Made by a program: the position numbers and the translations under genes. The notes beneath the pieces were generated by a model. That model worked only from the letters and a program-made list of their open reading frames with translations, was not told the DNA's origin and did not search any database. Positions 45,040-56,758 of a stretch of DNA of 64,000 bases are shown piece after piece; position 1 is the first letter of the stretch, and the number at the start of each line of letters is the position of its first letter. The stretch lies in the NCBI GenBank assembly GCA_029747015.1, contig JAKOGI010002170.1:62001-126000 (forward strand), read 5' to 3'. Origin of the DNA: Carnegiea gigantea. Its lineage: Eukaryota > Streptophyta > Magnoliopsida > Caryophyllales > Cactaceae.

Positions 45040-46100
45040 GAGTCCTAGGGAGAGGGGTGGGGTTGGTTTGGCCGTGGGTTCAGACTAGGCAACAAGGGCG
45101 AGGGGGATGTGACAACAGACGCAGTGTGAGTAAGACTCAAAATATTACTGAGTCGAAAAGAGGGAGCAGAGGGAGAAGATGGAGCTTGAGAAACAAGAGT
45201 AGTGTAGGGGAAATCATTTTCATGAAAAAGAACATGACGACTGACATAAGCATAGTTTTTAATAGGATCAAAACAGCGATAGCCTCGATAGTAAGGAGCA
45301 TATCCCAGGAACACACAAACAATGGATCGAGGAGATAACTTTGTTGCAAACAGTAAGTGGGAAAAACAGGCACATCCAAAAAGTTTTAAGAACTTGTAGT
45401 CAGGAACCTTTGCAAATGAGACCTCATGAGGTGATTTTTCATGAAGCATAGGAGTGGGAAACATATTGATTATGTAGACAGTAGCAGAAAGCACATCTAA
45501 CCAGAAAGAGGCAGGAATCGATGAATGACTTAGAAATGAATGAGTCATTTCTAAGAGATGTCTGTGTTTCCTTTCAGCCACCTCATTTTGTTGCTGTGTG
45601 TTAGGATAAGATTTTCAAAAATAAATACCGTGTTTTAGAAAGAAGTCATGCATAGAAGTTTGATCAAATCTTTTCCCGCAACACTCTGAAACATCTTAAT
45701 TTTGCAGTTAAAGAGATTTTCAACTAACATTTTGAAAATTCCAAAAATGGAATAAACTTTCGATTTCCGTTTCATTGGATAAATCCATGTGAAATGAGAA
45801 AAGTCATCAATAAATGAAACATAATCCTTGAAACCATGATGAGATAAAGTAGGAAATTGTCATACATCAGAATGAATCAATTCAAGAGAGGAACAAGTAT
45901 GATGTTCTACTGAATTGAAAGGAAGTTTATGGGACTTTGCCAGGCAGTAAGTCATACAACTATCATTAAAAATAGTAGAAATATTCAAAATATTGTTTTT
46001 CTTTAACATAGCAATGACGCGAGCTCCATAATGACCTAAGTGGCGATGCCAGTGTTTTCTTGAAGAACTGAACGCCAGCTTGGCAGGAACCAAAGAGTTT
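45040..46100 (-). pseudogene. Copia 2 pre-integrase and integrase
   Basis: Minus-strand text HRHLGHYGARVIAMLKKNNIL and CMTYCLAKSHKLPFNSVEHHTCSSLELIHSDV (46050-45860) marks the pre-integrase. After shifts and stops in the catalytic core (45590-45850) comes MAERKHRHLLEMTHSFLSHS (45581 down), which keeps the catalytic Glu. The C-terminal domain has KLFGCACF, VCVFLGYAPYYRGYRCFDP and RHVLFHENDFP, followed by a Ser/Pro-rich linker. Broken. Confidence 0.82.
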
Positions 46101-46499
46101 TCAGTACGAAGACAGATGGTTTAGACACTACTAACACTAGGTGCCTGCAAAAGGACATCACCCATGGTTTTACCTTTAAAACAAACAGAATCAGAGTCGA
46201 AAATCACACTACAGTTTTTGTCACGATAAATTTTCCGAACGAATAAAAGGCTGTGGTTCAGTCAAGGTACAGGAAGAACTCGGAGCTGACACAATGGCTT
46301 GACAGGAGTAGAAATCGAACTCTAACCAATATGTTTAATAGTCTATAAGGTTCCATTTCCAACCTTAACAAGACTAGAGCCTGAGTAAACAGTTTTAGAG
46401 AGTAACTTACCATCATCAGGAGTCATGTAGGAGGCAGCAGCGAAGATAGGGTACCAAAGTTGTTCACCAACATCGACTGAATTGAAGGTAGCATATGCA

Positions 46500-48128
46500 G
46501 GAAGCATTGGTTACTGGCGAGGTTGATATCGACTAGGATAACAATTAGCAGAGTGATCGAGAGCATGACAGATCTGGCAAAAAACATTGGAGTGGGAACC
46601 TAGTATCCCTTCTGATTGGTTAGTGCCTACAGACAAGTGATAAGTATGCAAAGTAGAAGGGCAAAAAGTAGATGACAAGGAAACATCAAAACTACCGTAT
46701 ATAATAACAGTAGACATACTCCCAGTGGACGAATCACTCTGCCGAGAGTTATTGTTGTTATTGTTGGAGGGTTTGTTGCCACCTTTGTTATTACACCTTT
46801 GTTGTTCCAGTTTCAGTGCCCACCATTATTTTTACCTTTACTATTGTGAATCTGATTACGAGAACCGCCCCCTGAATTGTTATTACTAGAACTAACTATG
46901 CTAATAAGAGCCTGATGCATAGGAACATCGCTATTCTGCTGAAACTTCAGGCGTTGCTTATAAAGAATTAATTTTGACCGTAGATCATCACATGTATGAT
47001 TACTAGGAAGTATAGAATAGGTAGCAATGAACGTGCAATAATTAGGGGGCAAGCCAGAAGTAGTGAACTGAATCAACTCCAGATCAGACATAGGACTCTG
47101 AATAGTAGTGAGAGAGTCAGCAGAAGTTTTAATATGATGCAGATAGTCTTTCATGATTTGATCAGATCCTTTTGAACACTAGTGAGAATACATTTTAAAT
47201 CTAGTGCTCGAGCCAAACTAGCAATATTGAATCGAGAAGCGAGATGCTGCCAAATTGAAAGAGCATGTGAAATGTTACGAATCTCACATAACGTGTCCTT
47301 GGATATTGTGGCAAATATCCAAGGACGAATCAATTGATCAACCTGAATCCGGTAGGAATACGCGGGACTAGGTTGACAAACTCCAGGAGCAACCATGACA
47401 GTAGACAGTGGTTGAGGGATGATACCATCGATCATACCATGAATCTGGTGCATGATAGCAAAAGATATGAACTGCATCTCTCACGACAAGTAATCATCAA
47501 CGGAGGCAAGATCCGTCGTGACATAGGTCGTGATATTAACTGTCCATAACAATGGAGGTAGGAAAGGAAGGCCACTCCCAGGATTCAGTTGAAGGGACGT
47601 CGAAGGCCACGACCCATCGGCAACACTAGAACAGGCGTGTCCGTAAGGGTCCGTGAGAATCGGATTGGGCACAGTGGAGTTGTTGGCTGCCCATGGAGTC
47701 GTGATAGGAGGCAGTGGCAGAATAGGGGGTTGAGCATGCGGCCAAGCGGTGTGGACAGAGGAGGATCCCGACAGCATCTGTGGTATGGCCTGGGACGAGA
47801 AACATGGCTAAAGCCCAATTGTGTCATAGGGAAAGGAGAGAGACGCGGTGGAGTAGAGCCGTGTGGAGTTGAAAATAGTGGCACATGGAGCGTCGTGCGG
47901 CAGACCGAAGATTAACAACAGTGGCAACAACGGCGTGGTAGTGATGGTCGGCGGTGACGTCAAGGGAGGCGGAAACATGGGTGCTTCTTGCTAAAAAAGC
48001 AGCGGAACCTCATAGAGATTTGACGTAGAGATTGTGGCACCTGCCTGACGGAGAGAAGATGAGAGAAGGGCACTGATCATTCCGATGGTAGGAGCGACGG
48101 AGCCAATGGGTGGGCGATGATCAGCCAT
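46500..48128 (-). pseudogene. Copia 2 gag
   Basis: The minus-strand start ATG is at 48126-48128, shortly inside the 5' LTR and primer-binding site (MADHRPPIGSVAP). A Ser/Pro/Thr-rich N-terminus with at least one stop and a frame change runs to the UBN2-type gag core: YRIQVDQLIRPWIFATIS, ALSIWQHLASRFNIASLARALDL (47350-47180), MKDYLHHIKTSADSL and SDLELIQFTTSGLPPNY. The zinc knuckle CQICHALDHSANC is at about 46580-46540. This is the best-preserved gag architecture in the window, yet it needs several frame changes. Confidence 0.85.
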
Positions 48129-48270
48129 GGCGGATTAGACTAGGGTTTGAGAGAAAAAAAAGGAAAAAGGAAAAAGGAAAAAGGAAAGACTTGGGAAGCA
48201 AGGAAAAAAAAAAGAGAGGAAGAAGGGATCGGCTAGTTTTAGTGTGAGAAGCGTTTTAGCTCTGATACCA

Positions 48271-48611
48271 TGTGAAATAATATGAACCGGTCACCTCAAC
48301 TTGAGAGCCTAGACTTGTATTTAGGGCCTGTTCTTTTTGTGGGTCAATTCCAAAATATCAACCCCAACCCACTTCAACCTATTTCAACTTACTTCAACCT
48401 ACTTCAACCTACTTCAACCCACTTCCACTATTTTAACCAAGTTCAATTCATCACACAAAAAAATTCAACCCACTTCAACCCACCTTAACCTACCTCAACC
48501 TACTTCATCCCTCTTCACCCTTTTATCTACCCCAATTTACCAACGAAAAGAACAAGCCCTTAAAGTTATATAAAACTTGTAAAAATACAATAATATCCCT
48601 ACACTATTATA
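48271..48611 (-). repeat. 5' LTR of copia element 2, interrupted by a MITE
   Basis: The sequence from TGTGAAATAATATGAACCGG to GACTTGTATTTA continues after the MITE with AAGTTATATAAAACTTG and ends CACTATTATA. Without the insert it is 102 bp. Confidence 0.85.
48324..48559. mobile_element. 236-bp Harbinger-type MITE with an internal 10-bp minisatellite
   Basis: Inverted ends GGGCCTGTTCTTTTTGTGGG (left) and GGGCTTGTTCTTTTCGTTGG (read from the right) are flanked by TTA (48321-48323 and 48560-48562). The matching position in the 3' LTR has a single TTA. The interior is largely a degenerate ACTTCAACCT / ACCCACTTCA tandem array. The TSD and ends fit Tourist/Harbinger elements. Confidence 0.85.
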
Positions 48612-49411
48612 TATTATTATCACTTAAAATGCACTTTGTAAATAGAAAGAAAGCAATTAACAGCCAGGTAGATACATTATATTTATAACAATTCTGCTTG
48701 GATTTTCGGGTTGTCTATATTATACTGTTGAGTGTATATACGCTCATAAACTACATGTCATATCTTACCCATGTGTATTTGTCATATAGACAAGTTTAAA
48801 TATGCATCTGTCTATTTGACTTATAGAAGTACATACTCATAGCAGTATAATATAGGAATTGGATTTTTAAAGATATGCCGTTAGTGTGAATGACGTAAAC
48901 GTTGATTGGTTTAATGGTAATTTCTTGCCTATTGAAAACAAGGAGTCTATCGCATAATCATTTTATCAAATACAAATAAGCAACTAGTTGTGTAACCAAT
49001 CAGTAACCACTACTACAACATATAGTTGATAATAGATACAATAACTAATGGATGGTAACACAGGCACATGTACTAATATATCAAAGTTCACTTATATATG
49101 TTAGCCATGACATCCACTTTTAGACCTACTATCCTATTCCTAATAATGCCGTAGCAAGAGAACATTGCAATTGTTTCTCGACCATTCAAGACCACTCTTT
49201 GCTAGTGTTCCTTTTTCTTTAAAAAAATTTACAATTTTTCTGTATTGAAATGTCACCAAAAAATTCTTGATATGTGTATTATATCATCTTTTGAAAAATT
49301 AAGCTCTTTGAGCAGTATAGGTCCATATATATTGAGAATTAATTAGATGTGGACTGAGTTGGTACTTGCTTTCTAGTTATTTTTCATTCTTTTAAAGTCA
49401 TATGAGTAAAT
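48612..49411. other. AT-rich intergenic DNA
   Basis: No gene. Partial inverted words around GTTGAGTGTATATACGCTCATAAAC...TATGAGTATGT are too weak to call. AAGTG at 49412-49416 is the target duplication of the next element. Confidence 0.45.
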
Positions 49412-49416
49412 AAGTG

Positions 49417-50027
49417 TGTAGAAGGCAAAATTCTATAACGAAGCGGATGGTGCCACGTGTAAAAAATCGACCAATTATAAATTGCCATGTGTCACGTTGA
49501 CTTTAGTGAACCCACTTAGTCAAAATTAAGTCCAGTCAATTAAAAGCTGCCACATGTCATCGATGATGCAGAAATTAGTAATTATTTTCTTAATTTAAAA
49601 ACAAGAAAATAATTACTGGACCTAGACCCAAAACTCGGCTCTAACCCTAGCTGGTAGAGCCTATAAATAAGGATCATTCCCCTTCATTTGGATCATTCAG
49701 CATTCGCAGAATTCAGAGCTCAGACAGTAAGAAGCATCCAACTACCAAGCGAGAAGGATCAAAACTTACAGACCTTTAGAAACTACAATCAGTCACTTGT
49801 AGATCAAAATCAAGAACAGTCTTCATAGTTCTTCAGCTGATTTGCATCAACCGAGATCAAGCATCAAGTTCTCGGAATACTCAAGTTATTAGAAGATCGA
49901 ATCAGAGGATCATCTCATTATATTAAATTTAGAGATTGTACCTATACATATTACATCAATACAAAGATTCAATTTGTTTTATGAATTTCTTGTCTAATTT
50001 ATTTTCGGCCCGAAATTTGGGTTTACA
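49417..50027 (+). repeat. 5' LTR of the Tat/gypsy element
   Basis: 611 bp, bounded by AAGTG outside and ending GGGTTTACA. It carries a G-box (CACGTG, 49454-49459) in the part missing from the 3' LTR, and a TATA box at 49661-49669. Confidence 0.85.
49661..49669 (+). promoter_or_regulatory. LTR TATA box
   Basis: CTATAAATA, preceded by GGTAGAGC, is conserved in the 3' LTR at 56922-56930. It is the likely core promoter of the element. Confidence 0.6.
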
Positions 50028-50109
50028 AATTTTAGGCACATCTGGCGGGACATCTCTGCCTCTCATCTCTTTCTCCAAAATACAAACTCTGCACTTCCTC
50101 GAAGATAAC

Positions 50110-51632
50110 ATGGCCCCTAAGAATGCTATCACCCAATCTTCAAGGAAAGCTGACCGATCTGCATCTCAGGGATCAACAACTGCTAATGTTGCATCTGGTG
50201 GTGTCATGACTAGAAGTATAACAAAAGCTGCTACCGCTATCACCCGAGAGCAATCAATTGTGGCTGCACCATCACAGTTACATAAGTTCAAAAACCTCGG
50301 CTCCAAGGTATCTGATGGAGTCAATCAAATCGCTTCAAATGTTCTAAAGCAAAAATCTGTTGCTGGCTTCATCATGGCACAAACAGTTCCACATGGGATG
50401 GATGAACTCTAAACCCACACCAACCCTGCCTTCTAACCCTTCAATTTTGAAAATGATGGTTATTCAAGCAGTGATGCCTCTTTAGCATCCTCAAAAGGAT
50501 CACTTTCTTCACATGCTGAAACTGAATCCTTTGACACTGTCATCATGCTAGTTATGGTGACAGTGGCTGCTAACTTCGAAGAACAACTGGCAAGCATGAA
50601 GCCTACCCTAGATAGGCTCTCTAAAGAGAGTATAGAAAAGGGCGCCCAAATCAAGCGCCAGAACGATCAGATTGCTGAGCTGATGAAGAAGCTGGAAAAG
50701 AAATCCTCTGAAGCTTCTAACAAAGGTTCAGGTATTGAAGACTCTGATAAAGAGTCCAACCATAGTAGAGAATCTGATGATGAGCGCAAGGCAAAGAAGG
50801 ACCGCTCTTTAGGCTCTATGTCTGTTGGGCAGATTCAGAGCTTGATAGCAAATGCAGTCAAGGCTCAATTGGGAGGAGGGTCTCACAAGACCCACTTGTA
50901 TATAAAGCCTTATATGAAGAGGATTGATACTCTTCGCACGCCCTATGGCTATCAGCCTCCCAAGTTCAACCAGTTCAATGGCAAAGGCAACCCCAAACAG
51001 CATATGGCCTACTTCATTGAGACGTGCAGTAATGCTAGCATAGAGGGGCACCGGCCGGTGAAACAGTTTGTTCATACTCTAAAAGGGATTGCATTCGACT
51101 GGTATACAGATTTGGAATCACAGTCCATTAACAGCTGGGAATAAATGGGGCAGGAGTTCCTGAATCGGTTCTACAGCACTCAACGTGTTGTTAGTATGAC
51201 AGAGCTAACAAACACCAGACAATGGAAGGATGAGTCGGTTCTTAATTACATTAATCGCTGGAGATCCCTAAGTCTCAAGTGCAAGGACCGTCTATCAGGA
51301 GCTTCAGCCGTTGAAATGTGTGCTCAATGCACGGAGTGGGATTTACTATATGTCTTGCAGATGGGTAAGCTAAGGACCTTCCAAGAATTGATAACGAAAT
51401 CTCATGATATGGATATGATAATCGCAAGTCGCCGTGGCAAGTCTTCTTCCTCATCTGACGCTAGAAAGGACAAGGGTGAATTCAAGAAAAATCCAAGTCC
51501 ACAAAGTCCTCAAACAAAGAATCCATGGCTATTTCAACTGGCGAGCCGGTTCGAATCTCCGGAAAGCCCAAGTATGAAAATAAAAAAGGTGGATTCTCCA
51601 AGGATACTGGAAAGAAGCGTCCTACATTGAAG
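50110..51632 (+). pseudogene. Tat/gypsy gag
   Basis: The start MAPKNAITQSS lies 83 bases after the LTR. A Ser/Thr-rich N-terminal part ends at a TAA (50410-50412). The same frame resumes with a coiled-coil segment (about 50560-50700). The gag core follows: KPYMKRIDTLRTPYGYQPPK (50905-50964), FNGKGNPKQHMAYFIETC, FVHTLKGIAFDWYTDLESQ, a TAA at 51142-51144, then FLNRFYSTQRVVSMTELTN and NYINRWRSLSLKCKDRLSG. The frame is lost near 51530, where the gag-protease linker moves to another frame (KKRPTLKELQEKKY). It would form the particle shell; this copy is broken. Confidence 0.88.
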
Positions 51633-52690
51633 GAACTGCAGGAGAAGAAATACTCATTCCCTAACTCAGATTTGTCAGGAATGCTTGATGATCACTTTGA
51701 AAATGGGGTTATAGAACTTCCAGAACCAAAATGGCCCGAAGAAGTTGGAAGGGTTACCGACCCAAAATATTGTCTGTATCACAGGGTGGCTAGTCACCTT
51801 CTCGGAAAATGCATTATGCTCAAGGAGCGCATAATGCAGCTTGCCAGGGATGGGAAAATAATATTGGATTTAGATGATACTGTCGAGACAAATCATGTGT
51901 CCACCCAACTGGGGTGTTCATCATCGCCCTGGTAGCAAAAACATACTCGACATCAAGGTAGAGTAAACACTGAATTGATTTCCTGTTGAGGAGAGAAGTT
52001 AACTATAATTCAATTTGGAAGTTTGGAGCCTGTTGTAGTTCCAATTAAATCCCAAGGACCTTTAACAGAGGCCGATCTTTTTGTGGATGTCTTTGTTAGA
52101 GTTGATGATGATAAAGAGAGATGGACTCTTGTCACTGGCCATAGGCCGAGGAAACAAAGTCAAGTGCAATCGCCGTCTACCTCCATAGAAAGACACAAGC
52201 AAGAAAGAAGAGCTTTCATCATGCAAAGGGGAAGAAGAAGTCCAAGAACATCAAAAGGCATGAAATTCTGCGTATTGACTTATTTGAGCAGAAGCCGCTT
52301 ATTCCTGTCACACTCGAGGAGTTCTTCCCAATAGGTTTCTTTGAGAAAATCACAGTTAACATGACCTCGTGTTCTGAGCTCGAAGAAGAGGAAGACGAAG
52401 GAAGTGACATGCAAGAAAAGTCTCAAAGAGTAGCTGACAAGACTCTAACTATTCTGGAGACTTTGCCAGCTCGCATGGTCTGGATACAAAACTTTTGTTT
52501 GCCCGACGGGATGTGCCAACATGTTGTTGCTACCTTATAACATCCAGAACTTTACGCTGACAAAGTGAAGGATATGGGATGATCAACAGAAAGCACCATT
52601 TAGTGTACCGCTTGCAACACCACAGTCACTTTCACTGATAATGACTTATTGTTGGGATCCAAGCCCCATAATTGTCCTTTATTTGTGACT
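51633..52690 (+). pseudogene. Tat/gypsy gag-protease linker
   Basis: Frame-shifted continuation with LSGMLDDHFENGVIELPEPK (51673-51732) and DPKYCLYHRVASHLLGKCIMLKERI (51760-51832), a zinc-knuckle-like C...H...C in this family, then an acidic spacer. Stops are present near 51935 and 52335. Confidence 0.75.
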
Positions 52691-53020
52691 GGTTAAGTTA
52701 GGGAGCAGAAAGTCAGGCACATTCTCGTGGATGAAGGGTCAGCCGTCAGCATCATGCCTAAGTCTACAATGAACGACTTAGGCATCACAGTAGAAGAACT
52801 ATCTAAGAGCCGAACGATGATTGAGGGCTTTAACCTTGAAGGTCGGTGTGCAATCAGCATGATTCGCATTGAACTAATAATGGGAGATTTGACGACATCC
52901 TCCATCTTCCATGTAATAGACGCTAAGACTTCCTGCAGGTTATTACTTGGGCGACCATGGCTTCATGAGCATGGAATAGTGGCTTTCACTTTACACCAGT
53001 GGCTTTCCCTTTACCGAGAT
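52691..53020 (+). pseudogene. Tat/gypsy aspartic protease
   Basis: The frame reads ILVDEGSAVSIMPKSTMNDLG (active-site D-x-GSA, about 52723-52785), then SRTMIEGFNLEGRCAISMIRIELIMGD and SCRLLLGRPWLHEHGIV (52933-52980). This is a retropepsin-like fold that would cut the polyprotein. A stop just precedes it (52695). Confidence 0.8.
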
Positions 53021-54590
53021 ATAGAGAAGAAAATAAATGGAGATATCAAGCCATTCAGTAAGGCTGAGTCTCATTTTGTAGACGTAAGGTTCTTTGAAGA
53101 AGGTGCTGCACCTAAAGAAACCGTGTCATCAACCATTTCTTCCGCAGGCAAAGGTGTTGCAAAGAAGGCCCCTCGAGCAACAAAAGATGATGCTCCTAAG
53201 CAGCAGCTTGAGAAAGAAGCAAGCAAGTAAAGTAGCACCACTTCTTGTGTTGAGCAAGTTACTAAACCGGCTGTCACTTCAACAGGGTCAATACCGCCAA
53301 TTTTAAGGAACATAGCTAGGTCTCATCACAAGGAGGGCGAATCACCCTTTGGCAAGTGCACAGGCCGTAGCAATGAGACCAAAGCTACTAAGGGTGATGC
53401 AGCTAGCATAACTTCCCTAAAAGAGAGTGTAATAGTTCCAACCCTTAAGATGTGGCAGGCCAAGGTGAGTTGGCCCCCTATTCTGGGGTTTCTCGTCTCT
53501 TCTAAGGAAAATGATGACTTGCCAAGCGTGCAGACTAAAGAAGGATTTGATCCCAATTCCTATAAGCTTATGGAAAAGGCTAGCTACGACTTTCAAAACC
53601 CAACTACCTTAGGAAAGGTAGTCGAGGTCAAGCCTCATGGACTTAATGAAACTCAGAAAAAAATCCAAGAGCAGGGAGGCTCAGTAGTCATCTCAAAAGT
53701 TGGATTAGGTTTCACGACACTGCAGCCAGTCAAAATCTCGAGGCGACGAAAGGACAAGAAGGTGGCGACTCAACACATCTCAGCTGAAGAGGTGGATGAG
53801 AGTAAAGAGAAAAGTTCTTCACCTAACCCAAAACCCTCTGTGTTTGATAGACTGCAATCGTCCACTCCGAGAAAGCGTCCGTCAGTGTTCACCCCAATAG
53901 GGAAACGGAAAGGCCGCAAAAAAATCTCTATTTTTAATAGAATTAAAGATGTTCCCCAACCAAGGCGTTCATTGTTTGCCAGGATAAAAACTGGTGAAGA
54001 GTCTTCAAGCTCATGGCTTCAGCAGGAGAAAAGTTCTGCGTTTAGCCGCTTAGGAGTGATAAACGAAGTTCAGAGCTCTATCCCTTCTCGTATGAAGCAT
54101 TTCTCCAACTTGGATGTAAACACGGATGGTTCATTAAGAGTAAAGAAGCATACTGTGATCTTCACTGGTCAACAAAACAACTCTAACTCTAGCAATGAGG
54201 CAGAGGAAGAAGAAGTTGTTTCTTCCAATCATATTACAGCCCATGAATGTGATGACTCAGACTCAAAGATAGAGCTGGCCGAAACTCCAGCGACTTTCGA
54301 AGATGGGGGGAAGTCTACAGTTGATGAGTTGAAAGAGTTGAATCTTGGAACCAATGAAGAGCCTCATCCTGTCTACGTAAGCTCATCACTTACACTCGAG
54401 GAGGAAAAACCGTACTTGGAACTCCTGCCCGAGTACAAGGACGTATTTGCCTGGAGCTATAAAGAAATGCCCAGATTGGATCCAACAGTCGCAGTCTATC
54501 GCCTATCTATCAAAAGGGGTATTTTGCCTAAGAAGCAACCTTAGTGACATTTTCGCCCGGAGTTGGTACCGGAAATTGAGAAAAAGGTCA
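53021..54590 (+). pseudogene. Tat/gypsy protease-RT spacer
   Basis: Long charged, Ser/Lys-rich region (mainly the frame 53450-54544). It contains repeated short words such as SVFDRLQ, SIFNRIK, SLFARIK and AFSRLG (53838-54050), and ends in EEKPYLELLPEYKDVFAWSYKEMP, the usual lead-in to the Tat RT. No catalytic role is known for the spacer. Confidence 0.75.
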
Positions 54591-55800
54591 ACAAACTCAT
54601 AGAGGCAGGATTCATTTGCAAGGTCAAATACCCAACGTAGATCGCAAACATCGTGCCCGTCAGGAAGAAAAATGGGCAACTTCGTATTTGTGTAGACTTT
54701 CGGAATCTTAACGACGCTTGTCCAAAAGATGATTTCCCATTGCCTGTCACGGAACTCATGATCGACTCAACCACAGGACATGAAACATTGTCGTTCATGG
54801 ATTGTACCGCAGGATATAATCGGATTCTGATGGCGCCAGAGGATCAAGAAGCCACAGTTTTCTGCACGCCTAAAGGCATTTTTTGCTATAAGGTGATGCC
54901 CTTCGGGCTTAAGAATGTAGGAGCAACTTACCAAAGAGCAATGCAAACAATTTTCGACGACACGCTTCATAAAAAAGTTGAGTGCTACGTCGATGATTTG
55001 GTGGTCAAGTCTAAGAAGAGGGCAGACCACTTACAAGATCTTCGTCTAATCTTCGAGCAATGGCGGAGATGCCAATTGAAGATGAACCCACTCAAGTGCG
55101 CGGTTGGTGTCACCTCCGAAAAATTCTTGGGCTTCATCGTTTACCATCGGAGAATTGAGATCGACCAATCGAAGATCAAGGCAATTCAAGAGATGTCTGA
55201 GCCAAAGAATCTCATAAAGCTTCGCGGACTTCAAGGTCACTTGGCATACATCCGAAGATTCATCTCAAATCTTGCAGGACGTTGCCACCCCTTCAGCCAC
55301 CCTATGAAAAAGAGAGCGCCATTTGAATGACACGACTCATGTCGAGCGGCTTTTAAGAAAATAAAAGAATATTTATCCCATCCTCCGGTATTGGGGGGCA
55401 CCTATTTCTGACAAACCTCTTTAACTGTACATTGCAGCTCAGGAAAAATCCTTAGAAGCATTATGTGTACAGGAAAACGAGGAAGGGAAAGAAGTCGCCC
55501 TGTGATACTTAAGTTGTACATTGGTCGGCGCTGAATTGAAGTACTCCCCTATTGAAAAGATGTGCTTGTCACTCATCTTTGTCATCCAGAAACTCAAGCA
55601 TTACATGCAAGCCTATACAGTGCAAGTGATCTCCAAAGCTGATCCCATCAAGTACATCTTGTCTAGGCCAATCTTGAATGGGCGACTGGCAAAATAGGCG
55701 GTCATCTTAAAACAGTATGACCTTGTCTATGTACCCCAAAGAGTGGTTAAGGGACAAGCGTTGGTAGATTTCTTAGCAGATCGTCCCATTCCTGATGATT
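54591..55800 (+). pseudogene. Tat/gypsy reverse transcriptase and RNase H
   Basis: RT: PVRKKNGQLRICVDFRNLND (54656-54715), CPKDDFPLP, FMDCTAGYNRILMAPED, MPFGLKNVGATYQRAMQ and the catalytic CYVDDLVVKSKK (about 54982-55017), ending LAYIRRFISNLAGRC. A TGA at 55328 and shifts break the following RNase H region, where YSPIEKMCLSLIFVIQKLKHYMQ and DPIKYILSRPILNGRLAK are still readable (55540-55695). The active-site YVDD is intact but the frame is not. Confidence 0.88.
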
Positions 55801-55817
55801 AGGAGCTAAATGATGAT

Positions 55818-56507
55818 TTGCCAGGAGAAGGGGTGTTCTACATCAATATCCTCCCTCCCTGGAAAATGTATTTCGATGGTGCACCTAGGCATGATGGCAC
55901 TGGTGCAGGAGTGGTCTTCGTCTCCCCCGAAAAGCACATTCTCCCATATTCGTTTGTGCTTACTCAGTTATGCTCTAACAATGTGGCGGAATTTCAAGCG
56001 CTTAGCTTTGGTCTTGAAATGGCTATTGAGATGGGGATCATCGACCTTAACATATATGGTGACTCGCAGTTGGTCATTAATCAACTGCTTGACGAATACG
56101 AGGTTAAAAAAGAAGACCTTGTCCTGTATCACAGGCAAGCATTACGCCTGCTAAATAAGTTGGACATGGTCAAGTTAGAGCACGTGCTAAGGAGTACCAA
56201 TAAGATGGCTGATGCACTAGCAAGCCTCGCAGCCACTTTGGCACTGGGGCCACAAGAAGGAATGACAATTCCATTATGTAGCTGCTGGGTTATTCTGCCA
56301 GATGATGAAGACATCAACATGATCTATGTTCTTGAAATAGATACAGAAGATTGGCGCCAACCTATAATTGAGTTCTTAGAGCACGGAAAACTTCCTACCC
56401 AAGGCATAAGACGGAAATATAGCGGAGAGCTCCGAGCTTCCTTTACTACAATGGAATACTCTATTAACGCTCTTTTCTTGGCCTTTGGTTACGATGTTTG
56501 GACTTGA
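55818..56507 (+). pseudogene. Second (archaeal-type) RNase H of the Tat element
   Basis: A 229-codon frame reads MYFDGAPRHDGTGAGVVFVS (55866-55925), SNNVAEFQALSFGLEMAIEMG (55975-56037), IYGDSQLVINQL (56053-56088) and STNKMADALASLA (56194-56232). The D...E...D...D pattern of an RNase H is complete. This extra domain downstream of the ordinary RNase H defines the Tat lineage. It is the longest clean frame in the element, ending at TGA 56505-56507. Confidence 0.82.
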
Positions 56508-56758
56508 AAGAGGCAAAGCAAGTGATGGTGGAAGCTCATTCAGACGTGTGTGCAACGCACCAATCAGGGCCTAGGTACATGATCGCATTAAAAGGATGTG
56601 TTACTACTGGCACACTATGGTGCAAGATTACATCGATTATGTAAAGAGGTGTGATGCTTGCCAGTTTCATGCTAACTTCATACATCAACCTCCCGAACTT
56701 CTCCACCCAATAGTTGCATCTTGGCCATCTGAGGCATGGGGACTTGATGTGGGGGCGT
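56508..56758 (+). pseudogene. Truncated Tat/gypsy integrase
   Basis: The zinc-binding N-terminus is visible (VMVEAHSDVCATHQSG, then YYWHTMVQDYIDYVKRCDACQ at 56602-56664), followed by HANFIHQPPELLHP and WPSEAWGLDVG. The text then passes into LTR sequence at GTTGACT (56757-56763). The catalytic DDE core and C-terminus are gone. Confidence 0.85.

Larger units (their letters stand above)
43234..48611 (-). mobile_element. Copia element 2 (102-bp LTRs, one split by a MITE)
   Basis: Minus-strand Ty1/copia element. The 3' LTR is 43234-43335 (102 bp). The 5' LTR is 48271-48611, which becomes 102 bp once a 236-bp MITE and its 3-bp duplication are removed. The primer-binding site lies at about 48257-48270 on the minus strand (TGGTATCAGAGC), and a GAGGGGG purine tract borders the 3' LTR. 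Flanks TATAA and TATTA are a likely decayed 5-bp duplication. Coding order is gag, integrase, RT, RNase H, all broken. It is of a different lineage from copia 1, judging by LTR and coding text. Confidence 0.88.

Noticed and set aside
47589..47915. 108-codon plus-strand open frame
   Set aside because: Antisense to the copia 2 gag N-terminal region, which accounts for the long open reading.
49005..49030. CACTACTACAA-like words suggesting a CACTA transposon end
   Set aside because: No opposite inverted end and no transposase found; a single short word is insufficient.
49497..49503. First guess that the gypsy LTR starts at TGACTTT, because similarity between the two LTRs begins there
   Set aside because: No target duplication fits that edge. 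Moving the left edge to 49417 gives perfect AAGTG duplications and shows that the 3' LTR is truncated instead.
53071..53313. Minus-strand open frame in the gypsy element
   Set aside because: Shadow of the plus-strand protease-RT spacer.
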